DNA from: Streptomyces sp. NL15-2K
GTDB taxonomy: Bacteria > Actinomycetota > Actinomycetes > Streptomycetales > Streptomycetaceae
Assembly (NCBI RefSeq): GCF_030551255.1
Contig: NZ_CP130630.1
Coordinates: 9,237,001-9,301,000 of the forward strand
Direction of reading: 5' to 3'
DNA: 64,000 bases
Shown here: piece after piece, positions 52,759 through 60,849 of the stretch
Position numbering within the stretch: position 1 is the stretch's first letter
Layout: each line of letters starts with the position of its first letter
The notes under the pieces: model-generated
Database searches by the model: none
What the model was told of the DNA's origin: nothing
Seen by the model: the letters and a program-made list of their open reading frames with translations, nothing else
Translations under genes and position numbers: made by a program

Positions 52759-54188
52759 GGGTGACGGATATGGCCGACCTCCTGTCCGCACTGCCCGAGG
52801 TCGCCGCCTGGCAGCTGGTGCCGAGCGGCACGGGGGACACCCTGCTGGTCGCCGGTCCGGTGGACGACGCACGGGGAGACGACCGGGACGCGGACACCGG
52901 CTGGGCCGAGCAGGCCGTGGTCGACGCCGCCGCCTCCGGCGACGCCGCCGTGACCGGTACCGACCTCACACAACTCCCGGCCCTGATGCGCCTGCTGGAC
53001 GAGACCGCGCTGCTGACCATGGCCCGCGTGCTGGACCGTACCCGTCTCTTCCGCGACGCGGCGCCGCACACGGCAGCCGAGGTCGTGGCCGCGCTGGGTA
53101 CGGCGCCCCGCCACGCGTGGATCGTACGGCGCTGGCTGCGCACCCTGACCGCGGAGAACCGGCTCGGCCGTGACCCGGCGACGGGCCACTACCGGGACCT
53201 GACCGCGCCCGGCCGTACGGAGTACGCCCATGCCCGTCGCGTCCTCGACGAGGCCCGCAGCGGCATGGGCTACCCGGAGTCCATGACGCGTTTCTTCTTC
53301 GCCGCGGCCGACCGGCTCCCCCTCCTGCTCCAGGACCGTACGAGTTTGCAGGAGGTGCTCTTCCCCCAGGGCGAGACGGACACGGCCGAAGGCAACTACC
53401 GCGACAACGTGCCGAGCCGGTGGGCCAACCACGCCGCCGCCGACCTGATCGCGCGCGAGGCCCGCAGACGGGAGGGACGGGAAGACGGCGGTCGGCCACT
53501 GCGTGTTCTGGAGGCGGGAGCCGGGGTGGGCGGCACCACGGAAGCGGTGCTGAGCGCCCTCGGCTCCACTCCGGTCGAGTATCTGTTCACCGATGTGTCC
53601 CGGTTCTTCCTCCAGACCTCGCGGACCCGCTTCGGCACCCGTCCCGGCCTGCGCCAGGCGCTGTTCGACATCAACCGCGACCCGACGGCGCAGGGCCTCA
53701 CCCCCGCGTCCCACGATGTGATCCTCGCGGCGAACGTCCTGCACAACGCGCGCCACGTCGGCCGTGCCCTCGCCGCCCTGCGGGAACTGCTGGTGCCGGA
53801 CGGCCTGCTGGTGCTCGTCGAGTCCTGCCGGGAGCACTACCAGGCACTCACCTCGATGTACCTGCTGATGTCGCCGCAGGCGGACGAGGAGAGCTGGTTC
53901 ACCGACCTGCGGGCCGGTCAGGACCGCGTCTTCCTCACCGAGGGGGAGTGGGCGCGGCAGCTGGACGCGGCCGGATTCCGGCCCCTGCCGGTCCTGCCGC
54001 CCGACGGGCACCCCCTGACCGCCCTGGGCCAGCACGTCGTCGCGGGCCGCCCCCGACCCGGCCACGGCAGGCCCGACCCCGGCCGCGTCGCACGGGCGCT
54101 CGCCCAACTGCCCGAGACGGCCCGTCCCGCACGCGTCCACGCCGTGGACAGCGTTCCGCCCACCACCACGTCTGGAGCCAGCCGTTGA
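52755..54188 (+). CDS. Free-standing PKS-type C-methyltransferase
   Basis: 477 residues. The pattern is that of C-methyltransferase domains embedded in PKS modules such as HMWP1. It shows a helical N-terminal part (LLDETALLTMARVLDRTRLF), VLFPQGETDTAEGNYRDNVP, then motif I LRVLEAGAGVGGTTEAVLSA, FTDVSRFFL, and NVLHNARHVGRALAALRELL. The KS-AT-KR-ACP gene in this cluster lacks this domain, so it is a good candidate for methylating the beta-keto intermediate in trans. Coupled to both neighbours by 4-bp overlaps. Confidence 0.8.
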   Translation: MRVTDMADLLSALPEVAAWQLVPSGTGDTLLVAGPVDDARGDDRDADTGWAEQAVVDAAASGDAAVTGTDLTQLPALMRLLDETALLTMARVLDRTRLFRDAAPHTAAEVVAALGTAPRHAWIVRRWLRTLTAENRLGRDPATGHYRDLTAPGRTEYAHARRVLDEARSGMGYPESMTRFFFAAADRLPLLLQDRTSLQEVLFPQGETDTAEGNYRDNVPSRWANHAAADLIAREARRREGREDGGRPLRVLEAGAGVGGTTEAVLSALGSTPVEYLFTDVSRFFLQTSRTRFGTRPGLRQALFDINRDPTAQGLTPASHDVILAANVLHNARHVGRALAALRELLVPDGLLVLVESCREHYQALTSMYLLMSPQADEESWFTDLRAGQDRVFLTEGEWARQLDAAGFRPLPVLPPDGHPLTALGQHVVAGRPRPGHGRPDPGRVARALAQLPETARPARVHAVDSVPPTTTSGASR

Positions 54189-56200
54189 CTTCCGCATCCC
54201 CAGTTCCCGTACTCGATGCCCTCGACGACCTCGTACAGGCCGTACGCGATGTCTGGGCCGACGTCCTGGAGACGGACACCGCGTCCGTACCGGCCGACAT
54301 CAGCTTCCTGAGCCTGGGCGGAGACTCCGTGCTCGCCGTGCGCATGGCAGCGCTGATCCGCAAGCGGCTGGGCGTGAACCTCGCCCTGTCGGACGTACGC
54401 GTCGAACACACCGCGGCACATCTGGCGGCGCTCCTCCACGAGCGCGGCATCGCGGGCGGACTGCCCCGCAGCCTGCCTCTGGACCTCGAGCGGCGAAAGG
54501 ATCCGGACGCGCCCTTCCCCCTTCTGCCGCTCCAGCAGGGCTACTTCGTCGGCCAGCAGGACGCCTGGGAGCTGTCCTACCGTTCCGCCCACCACTACGT
54601 GGACATCGGCCTTGAGGACATCGACGACGAAGAGATCGCCGAGGCACTCCAGGACGCGCTGGAGCGGCTGGCGGAACACCAGTCCGTGCTGCGGGCACGC
54701 ATCCTGCCCGACGGCCGGCAGCGGATCCTGCCCCTCGACGACCCCGACGCCATGCCGCGGCTGCGCGTGACCGACCTCAGCACCGCGGGGGAGGAGGAGA
54801 TCGCCACTCAACTCTCGGCGATCCGGCGGGAGATGAGCACCGAGGGCCCCGACCCGGCCGTCGGCTGCGGACTCGACATGCGGCTCACCCTGCTTCCCGG
54901 ACACCGCGCCCGACTGCACTCCTCCACCAGTCTGCTGATCATCGACGGCTGGTCGTCCGGCGTCTTCTACCGGGATCTGTTCGCCCTCGTCTCCGACTAC
55001 AACGCCGTACTCGCCCCCCTGGAGGTCGACTTCGGGGACTATGTCACGAGCCTGCGCGACCTGCCCGACACCGAGGAGTGGCGCCAGGACCGGGACTGGT
55101 GGTGGAACCGCCTCGACGACTTCCCCCTGCCCCCGGCGCTGCCCCTGGTGGCCGATCCGGCCGAGGTGCGGCCGACGCTGATGGGCACGCGGCAGGCCGT
55201 GCTCGACGCCGAGCGGTGGGCCGCGCTGCGCGCCCACTGCGCCGAGCACGGTGTCACCCCCTCCGCCGCCATGTTCGCCGTGTTCTCCGCCGCCGTGGCC
55301 CGCGCCTGCGGACACCGGCGCTTCCTGCTCAACACCCTTCAACTGAACCGGCTGCCGCTGCACCCGGATGTGCCCCGGCTGGTGGGAGCCTTCTCGTCCA
55401 CCATGCTCATGCCGGTCGAGCTGCCCGAGAACCCCGTGTTCTCCGATCTGGCGATCAGCGCCCAGCAGGCCGTCTCGGACGCGCTCGCGCACCACCTGGT
55501 CTCCGGAGTCGAGGTCTCCCGGGAACTGGGCCGCCGCCGCGGCACCCGGCGTCCGGTCGCTCCTGTGGTCTTCCAGAGCACCCTGGGGGTGGATGCGGCA
55601 CTGGGCAGCGAGGTCCCCCATGAGGCCGGTCCGCTCGGCCGCATCGATCTGCTCAGCCACCACCAGCAGCTGAGGACTCCCCAGGTCGCCCTGGAACTCC
55701 GGCTGTTCGAGCTGCGTGGCGAACTCGTCGTCGTCTTCTCGCTGGTGGAGGAGCTCTTCGCCGCCGAGGACGTGGACCGCCTGTTCCAGGACGTCGTGAG
55801 CACTGTCGAATCCCTGGTGGAGAAGGAGGCATGGTCGGCCTCCGTCACCCTGCCCACCACAGGGGACGCACCACAGTCGGACACCGTCGGCACGGCGCCC
55901 GGCGGACGGTTGTCCGTCCCGCCGGCCCAGGACCTGTCCGGCGAGGAGCCAGGGCCTCCCCGCGACGATCTGGAGCGGGCCGTCGCGGCGGAGTGGGCCG
56001 AGCTGCTCGAGTGCGCGGTGACCGACAGAGCGGCGGACTTCTTCGCACTGGGCGGGGATTCGCTGCTGGCGGTACGGATGCTCGGCGTACTGGCCCGCAA
56101 GGGCGTCGGACGGGTGACGCCGCGCCGTTTCCTCGAACGACCCACGGTGGCCGGTCTCGCCGATGCGGTACGTGACGGCGGACCGGCCACCGCGGGGTGA
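54185..56200 (+). CDS. NRPS protein PCP-Cy-PCP without adenylation domain
   Basis: 671 residues. First PCP with Ser48 (FLSLGGDSVLAVRM); heterocyclization domain about 111-540 (FPLLPLQQGYFVGQQ; core SLLIIDGWSS, where the first Asp of the DxxxxDxxS motif is Ser); second PCP with Ser626 (FFALGGDSLLAVRM). This corresponds to the PCP1-Cy2-PCP2 tail of HMWP2. Carriers must be loaded by the A domain of the NRPS at 35117. One of its PCPs may replace the carrier missing before the thioesterase. The TTG start at 54185 overlaps the previous stop (TTGA). Last plus-strand gene of the operon. Confidence 0.83.
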   Translation: MTSASPVPVLDALDDLVQAVRDVWADVLETDTASVPADISFLSLGGDSVLAVRMAALIRKRLGVNLALSDVRVEHTAAHLAALLHERGIAGGLPRSLPLDLERRKDPDAPFPLLPLQQGYFVGQQDAWELSYRSAHHYVDIGLEDIDDEEIAEALQDALERLAEHQSVLRARILPDGRQRILPLDDPDAMPRLRVTDLSTAGEEEIATQLSAIRREMSTEGPDPAVGCGLDMRLTLLPGHRARLHSSTSLLIIDGWSSGVFYRDLFALVSDYNAVLAPLEVDFGDYVTSLRDLPDTEEWRQDRDWWWNRLDDFPLPPALPLVADPAEVRPTLMGTRQAVLDAERWAALRAHCAEHGVTPSAAMFAVFSAAVARACGHRRFLLNTLQLNRLPLHPDVPRLVGAFSSTMLMPVELPENPVFSDLAISAQQAVSDALAHHLVSGVEVSRELGRRRGTRRPVAPVVFQSTLGVDAALGSEVPHEAGPLGRIDLLSHHQQLRTPQVALELRLFELRGELVVVFSLVEELFAAEDVDRLFQDVVSTVESLVEKEAWSASVTLPTTGDAPQSDTVGTAPGGRLSVPPAQDLSGEEPGPPRDDLERAVAAEWAELLECAVTDRAADFFALGGDSLLAVRMLGVLARKGVGRVTPRRFLERPTVAGLADAVRDGGPATAG

Positions 56201-56202
56201 CC

Positions 56203-56412
56203 GTATGTGGCGTGGGCGGTCGCGGGTGGCTGTATGTGGTGTGGGTGGTGGCGGGGTGGCTGTACGTGGTGTGGGCGGTCGCGGGGTGGCCGTACGCGGC
56301 GAGGGCGGTCGCGGGGTGGCTGTATGTGGCGTGGGCGGCCGCTGGACGACCGCGCGCGGCGAGGGCGGTTGCCGGACGACCGCGCGCGGCGAGGGCAGTT
56401 ACCGGACGACCG
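56203..56412. repeat. 30-bp imperfect tandem repeat array (about seven units)
   Basis: Immediately after the stop of the PCP-Cy-PCP gene, units of exactly 30 bp (for example TGTACGTGGTGTGGGCGGTC plus GCGGGGTGGC) repeat head to tail with gradual divergence. The second half of the array uses a variant ending in CCGGACGA. It fills most of the gap between the convergent genes. No protein family is recognised in it. Confidence 0.85.
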
Positions 56413-56415
56413 CCC

Positions 56416-56445
56416 GCGGCGGGAGCACCCTGGCGCTCCCGCCGC
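56416..56445. terminator. Bidirectional terminator between the NRPS operon and the reductase gene
   Basis: GCGGCGGGAGC (56416-56426) and GCTCCCGCCGC (56435-56445) form a perfect 11-bp stem with an 8-nt loop. It lies 8 bp before the stop codon of the convergent reductase gene. Confidence 0.85.
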
Positions 56446-56453
56446 GGGGCGGG

Positions 56454-57380
56454 TCAGCCGGCGAGCCCCGCGTCCTCGCGGAAGAGCTCCTGGTCCAGCC
56501 AGACCGCGGCGCGCGCTCCGTCGGCGGCCCCCGTGATCACAAAGGTGAGAGCGTCCGGCAGCGCCTCCAGCCGTGCGGCGTCACCGGCCGCGTAGACGCC
56601 GGGCACGCTGGTGCGCTGAAACTCGTTCACGCGGATGCACCCGTCGGGCAGCATCTCGCAGCCGAGTTGCTCGGCGAGTGCGGAGTGCTGCCTGGTGGGG
56701 GCCCGGTGGTAGACGGCCTGGCGCTCCAGCACCCGTCCATCCTCCAGTACCAGCCGCACCTCGCCCTCCTTGCCCTCGATCCGGGAGACCGGGGTCTCGT
56801 CGACGGCGATCCCGGCGGCGGCGAGCCTGTCCGCCGCCTGTTCGGGCACCGGATGCCCGTCGGTGCACACCACCACGTCGTCGCTGAACCGGTCGGCGAT
56901 GTACAGCGCCTGCATCACCTGCGGCAGCTCACGGCCCAGGACGGCGATGGTCATGCCCCGCGTCTCCCAGCCGTGGCAGAAGGGACAGTGATAGACGCCC
57001 CGGCCGAAGAGTTTGTCGACGCCCTCCACCTGGTCGAGGACATCGACCTGTCCGGTCGCGAGGACCACTTTGCGAGCCGCCGCCCTGCTGCCGTCGGCGA
57101 GCGTCAGCGTGAACCCGTTCGCCTCCTCCGCCGCTACCGTGGCCACCAGCGCCTCTCGGATCTCGACACTCGGGTAGGCCGCGAGCTGCTCACGGCCTAT
57201 GCGGCGCAGCTCGGCCGGGGACGCGCCGTCCCGGCTGAGGAACATGTGCATCTCGGCGGCCGGTGCGTTGCGTGGTTCACCGCTGTCCAGGAGCAGCACC
57301 TTCCGGCGCTGACGGCCCGATACCAGCGCTGCGTTGAGACCGGCAGGGCCTCCACCGACCACGACTACGTCGTACGACAT
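56454..57380 (-). CDS. Thioredoxin reductase-like FAD/NAD(P) dithiol oxidoreductase
   Basis: 308 residues. FAD motif VVVVGGGPAGLNAALVSGRQ at the N terminus; NAD(P) motif TIAVLGRELPQVMQAL; redox-active pair in YHCPFCHGWE; FAD-binding SVPGVYAAGDAARL near the C terminus. The CPFCHG[W/Y]E form is shared with the holomycin/gliotoxin dithiol oxidases HlmI and GliT as well as with many uncharacterised actinobacterial relatives. The ATG at 57380 has a strong AGGAG site; a frame to 57413 is possible. It points away from the saccharopine-dehydrogenase-like gene, with a Zur/Fur-like box between them. Confidence 0.8.
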   Translation of the reverse strand: MSYDVVVVGGGPAGLNAALVSGRQRRKVLLLDSGEPRNAPAAEMHMFLSRDGASPAELRRIGREQLAAYPSVEIREALVATVAAEEANGFTLTLADGSRAAARKVVLATGQVDVLDQVEGVDKLFGRGVYHCPFCHGWETRGMTIAVLGRELPQVMQALYIADRFSDDVVVCTDGHPVPEQAADRLAAAGIAVDETPVSRIEGKEGEVRLVLEDGRVLERQAVYHRAPTRQHSALAEQLGCEMLPDGCIRVNEFQRTSVPGVYAAGDAARLEALPDALTFVITGAADGARAAVWLDQELFREDAGLAG

Positions 57381-57426
57381 CGTTCTCCTCTGCCCAGAGT
57401 GATCACGGTCCACTGCCCACCATCTT

Positions 57427-57445
57427 AATGATAATAGTTTTCATT
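57427..57445. promoter_or_regulatory. Second Fur/Zur-like box in a divergent promoter region
   Basis: AATGATAATAGTTTTCATT is a 19-bp AT-rich imperfect palindrome (7-1-7 core TGATAAT-A-GTTTTCA) in a high-G+C genome. It lies 47 bp upstream of the reductase ATG and 70 bp upstream of the gene at 57515. It resembles the core of the palindrome at 34275-34305. Confidence 0.6.
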
Positions 57446-57514
57446 TACATGTGATGGTGCGTAACTTCCCCGCTTTCCCCGCTTTCCCCGCTTTCCTCGA
57501 CGAAGGGCGAACTC

Positions 57515-58606
57515 ATGGACTCCACCGCGGCCATCGGCATCCTCGGCGGCTACGGAGCCGTCGGAACCGCAGTAGTACGCCGGCTGTACCGCGCGGGTAT
57601 CGGCCCGCTCCTGGTGGCCGGCCGGGATCCGTCCCGCGCCGAGGCCTCCGTCGCATCGCTCGGCGCGGCCGGGACGGCTGTCAGCGTCCAGGCCGTCGAT
57701 CTCTGGGGCGCGTCACTGGACTCGTTCCTCGCCCGCTGCCGGCTCGTCGTCAACTGCGCGGGACCGTCCTACCGGGTGCTGGACACGGTGGCACGGGCCG
57801 CGCTGCGCCACGGCGTGGACTACGTGGACGCTGCGGGCGACGACCCCCTCCATGCCCGGCTGAGCGCACAGGACGGCGGCGCCGACGAGTGGGCGGCCGC
57901 ACACCGCACCGCCGTCCTCTCCGCCGGAGCGCTGCCGGGACTGTCCGGGCTCCTTCCGCGCGTCCTGCTGGACCAGGCGGCGGCACGGCCGGTCCGGCTG
58001 GAGGGATACCTCGGCGGCGTGGCGGCGCTCACCCCCGCCGCCGCGGGAGACGTGCTGCTCGCCCGAGGTCCCGAACACGGCGTCCCCTCCGCGGCCTGGG
58101 AAGACGGACGGACCCGCGGCCGTTCCCTTGAACCACGGCGCGGCCTGCGGCTCCCCGCGTTTCCCCAGCCGGTCACCGCCTTCCCCTTCCTGTCCACCGA
58201 GGCGGTCCGACTTGCGCAGACCGCTGGGCTCCGCCAGGTGCACTGGTACACCGTCTTCGGCGGTGAGCACCTCGCCGAAGAACTGGCCATGGCCTGGGCG
58301 ACGGACGACACGGAAACGGCGGGTCTGGTCCGGGCCGCGGACGCGGACGTACGTCGCCACGGCTCCTGGTACGGGCAGGAGTTCCGCCTCTGGAACGGGA
58401 CGGACGACGGCCCGCCCACCCGCACCCTCACCCTCCGCGCCGAGGACTCCTACGAACTCAGCGGCTTTCTGTCCGCCGCCGCCGCACATCACGTCCTCGC
58501 CGGCCAGGTGAAACCCGGTGTCCACTTCGCAGCGGATGTGCTCGACCCGCTGTCCACTGCCCAGAGCCTGGCGGCGGACCCGGTGGCCGGGCTGGACATG
58601 CCCTGA
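57515..58606 (+). CDS. Saccharopine dehydrogenase-like NAD(P)-dependent oxidoreductase
   Basis: 363 residues. N-terminal Rossmann motif IGILGGYGAVGTAVVRRLY and the family blocks VVNCAGPSYRVLDTVARAAL and GVDYVDAAGDD. It is the only obvious reductase in the cluster. Since thiazoline assembly lines of the yersiniabactin/pyochelin group use a separate imide reductase to make a thiazolidine, this protein may fill that role, although it belongs to a different family (YbtU and PchG are Gfo/Idh-like). It is divergent from the dithiol oxidoreductase and behind a Zur/Fur-like box. Confidence 0.7.
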   Translation: MDSTAAIGILGGYGAVGTAVVRRLYRAGIGPLLVAGRDPSRAEASVASLGAAGTAVSVQAVDLWGASLDSFLARCRLVVNCAGPSYRVLDTVARAALRHGVDYVDAAGDDPLHARLSAQDGGADEWAAAHRTAVLSAGALPGLSGLLPRVLLDQAAARPVRLEGYLGGVAALTPAAAGDVLLARGPEHGVPSAAWEDGRTRGRSLEPRRGLRLPAFPQPVTAFPFLSTEAVRLAQTAGLRQVHWYTVFGGEHLAEELAMAWATDDTETAGLVRAADADVRRHGSWYGQEFRLWNGTDDGPPTRTLTLRAEDSYELSGFLSAAAAHHVLAGQVKPGVHFAADVLDPLSTAQSLAADPVAGLDMP

Positions 58607-58892
58607 TGACTTCCCTGATGGACCGTCACCGTCGAGGCCACTGACGGGACGTTGCGCGGGTCGCGCCCCGGGCACGCTGGTGCGGAAAGTGCGGGTGCGA
58701 CAATGGCAGTTGGGCGCCGATGACGCAGGTCTCCCGGTCGATGGGCACCAAGTCGGTGAGTAACGGTAGGTACCGGGGAGAGGCCGGCCCTGGCCCAGGG
58801 GGCATCATGGCACCCGTCATCGCCTCGTCACGCCGATACCGGCTCAGCCACGATCAGGCTGGTCGACGGGTACGGAAGAGGAGGGGGATCAG
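58607..58892. other. Gene-free stretch with 5' region of the XRE gene
   Basis: 286 bp without a recognisable gene. Its end holds the ribosome site GGAGGGGG 5 nt before the GTG at 58893. No operator-like palindrome was recognised. Confidence 0.5.
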
Positions 58893-59726
58893 GTGGCCAC
58901 GCAGGAACAGCGGCGCGAGCTCGCCCAGTTCATCCGCAGTCGGCGCGAGCGTCGCAAGCCCGAGGACGTGGGTCTGCCCGTCGTCGGTCACCGGCGCACA
59001 CCAGGTCTGCGACGCGAGGAGGTGGCCACCCTCGCCGGCCTGAGCATCACCTGGTACACGTGGCTGGAGCAGGCCAGGGAGATCAAGGTCTCGAGACAGG
59101 TCCTCGGCAGTCTCGCGACGGCGCTCGGCCTCGACCAGGTCGAGCGCGACCACCTGTTCCGGCTCGCCGGTGAGGTCCCGCCCGGCGACGCCCTGCCGAG
59201 CGCCGCTCTCCCCCAGCAGTACGAGCTGTTGCTCACCCACCTGAACCCGAATCCCGCGTTCATCGTCAACCGGCGCTTCGACATCCTGGCCTGGAACCAG
59301 GGGTGCGAGCTGCTCTACGGCGACCTGGGCGCCCTGCCGCCCCGTCGGCGCAACGTCCTGTGGCTCACCTTCACCTCACCCGAAGTCAGGGCCATGTCCC
59401 AGGACTGGGAGGAGGAGGCCTCGTACGCCCTCGCGCTGTTCCGGACCCAGGTGGGCGAGCGCATTCTCGATCCCGACGTCGTCGTGCTCCTCCACGAGCT
59501 GGAGGAGTCCAGCCCGGACTTCTCCCGGCTCTGGCAGCTGAAGGAGGTGGCACCGTTCGTTCCCAAGCCGCGCACGGTCAATCATCCACGCCTTGGTGTG
59601 ATCGAGCTGGAGTACATCAAGATGCACGTCGCGGACGACGACAAGACCCTCGTGTCCTATCTCGTGAGGCCCGGGTCCGACCTGGAGCGGCGCCTGGAGG
59701 AGCTTCTGGAGGAGCGGGAGGGCTGA
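58893..59726 (+). CDS. XRE-family transcriptional regulator with MmyB-like ligand-binding domain
   Basis: 277 residues. Helix-turn-helix at about 5-80, with the typical RRTPGLRREEVATLAGLS and ITWYTWLEQ; MmyB-type C-terminal domain (NPAFIVNRRFDILAWNQG, later VNHPRLGVIELEY). In Streptomyces such regulators commonly control an adjacent short-chain dehydrogenase gene, and one lies convergently at 59772. Several family members bind fatty acids; the ligand here is unknown. Confidence 0.88.
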   Translation: MATQEQRRELAQFIRSRRERRKPEDVGLPVVGHRRTPGLRREEVATLAGLSITWYTWLEQAREIKVSRQVLGSLATALGLDQVERDHLFRLAGEVPPGDALPSAALPQQYELLLTHLNPNPAFIVNRRFDILAWNQGCELLYGDLGALPPRRRNVLWLTFTSPEVRAMSQDWEEEASYALALFRTQVGERILDPDVVVLLHELEESSPDFSRLWQLKEVAPFVPKPRTVNHPRLGVIELEYIKMHVADDDKTLVSYLVRPGSDLERRLEELLEEREG

Positions 59727-59771
59727 CCGGCCACACGATGGGTGTGCTGCGCGACTGAGGGCAGCACGCGG

Positions 59772-60458
59772 TCAGGCGACGGTGAACCCGCCGTCGACCG
59801 GAAGGATCGTGCCGGTCACGTAGCTCGCGCCGATCAGGTACGCGATCGCGTCCGCCAGGTCGCCGGGCGTCCCGATCCGCTTGACCGGCAGGTCCTTCAC
59901 CATCTCGGCGAACTGGCCGTCGCGCGCCTCCTCGGGCACGAACGACCACCACGGCGTGTCCACCGCGCCCGGCGCCACGGCGTTGACGCGCACCGGCGAC
60001 AGCTCCGCAGCAAGTGGTGAGACAACGCGTTCGAGGGCACCGTTGACCGCGGCGAAGGTCACCGTGCCAGGAGCGGCGGCGCGCGCGGTGGCGGCGGACA
60101 CCACCGTGACCGAACCGGTGACCTGCGCCTTCTGGATGGCGTACAGGTAGGCGAACAGCTTGCCGTCGAAGGCGCCCTTGATGTCGGCGAGGCTCACTCC
60201 GGCCAGCGGGCCGAGGCCGAGCGCACCCGGGCTGAAGGCGAGCACCAGGTGGTCGAAGGAGCCGACGCGCTCGAAGAACCGCGCCACGGCGGTCTCGTCG
60301 GTGCCGTCCACCTGCTCGGCGCCGGCGACCCGCTCCTTCACCGCTGCGAGCTTCTCCGCGTCGCGTCCGGTGACGATCACCTCGGCCCCGGCCGCCGTCA
60401 GCTTCTCCGCCGCCGCCAGGCCGATGCCGGACGTTCCACCCATGATCACAACACGCAT
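59772..60458 (-). CDS. Short-chain dehydrogenase/reductase-like protein lacking the Tyr-x-x-x-Lys motif
   Basis: 228 residues, SDR Rossmann fold. The nucleotide motif is VIMGGTSGIGLAAAEKL and the C-terminal blocks are PVRVNAVAPGAVDTPWW and VTGTILPVDGGF. At the place of the catalytic Y-x-x-x-K the sequence reads FAAVNGALERVV, so both Tyr and Lys are replaced; the Ser of strand 5 (VVSAAT) is kept. It may be catalytically altered or have a non-enzymatic role. The ATG at 60458 follows a GGAGG site. Confidence 0.82.
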   Translation of the reverse strand: MRVVIMGGTSGIGLAAAEKLTAAGAEVIVTGRDAEKLAAVKERVAGAEQVDGTDETAVARFFERVGSFDHLVLAFSPGALGLGPLAGVSLADIKGAFDGKLFAYLYAIQKAQVTGSVTVVSAATARAAAPGTVTFAAVNGALERVVSPLAAELSPVRVNAVAPGAVDTPWWSFVPEEARDGQFAEMVKDLPVKRIGTPGDLADAIAYLIGASYVTGTILPVDGGFTVA

Positions 60459-60639
60459 TTCTCTGCCTCCAGTCATTCACTGCTTGCCCCACCGATCCTG
60501 AGGTGCTCGCCGGAAGCCATCCAGATGCGCGTTGTGCTGGTGGCATCGCTACCAGGCAGTTCCGGGCACTGTGCAGTGTCGGACTGGAATACTCAGGCTG
60601 CGGGCTCCGGTGTGGCGTTCATGTTCCGCTCCGGACCGC

Positions 60640-60838
60640 ACCGCAGCTCAGGCAGCCGAAGGCCCGGGCTGGAACGACTCGGCGCAGTGCTCGCGTGCCC
60701 GGCCATGGGGCCGGCGGTGCAGCGCAGCTTCGGTCTGGCGTCGGTCGCTGCCGCGACGATCGCCTTGGCGACGATGGCGGGGGCGTCGCCGTCCCTGATC
60801 TCCTCCGCCATCACGCGGTCGACGGTGTGCCGCTGCTT
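60640..60838 (-). pseudogene. C-terminal relic of another SDR gene
   Basis: The minus-strand reading VMAEEIRDGDAPAIVAKAIV and ATDARPKLRCTAGPMAGHAS matches the C terminus of classical SDR proteins (D-P-x-x-V-A-x-A-V...A-x-x-P-K-x-R-Y-x-A-G). The expected LRRxVPARAF continuation is present in a different frame (ALRRVVPARAFG), showing a frameshift near 60690. No upstream SDR sequence is left, because the TetR gene begins there. In the rest of the gap (60459-60640) I saw nothing recognisable. Confidence 0.65.
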
Positions 60839-60849
60839 TCTCTGATGGC

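Noticed and set aside
56203..56412. CRISPR array or coding C-terminal extension of the PCP-Cy-PCP protein
   Set aside because: Repeats are contiguous with no spacers, and a TGA at 56198-56200 separates them from the gene.
56454..57380. Firm assignment as a holothin/gliotoxin-type dithiol oxidase
   Set aside because: The CPFCHGWE motif fits, but no dithiolopyrrolone or epidithio biosynthesis genes are present, and many uncharacterised relatives share this motif.
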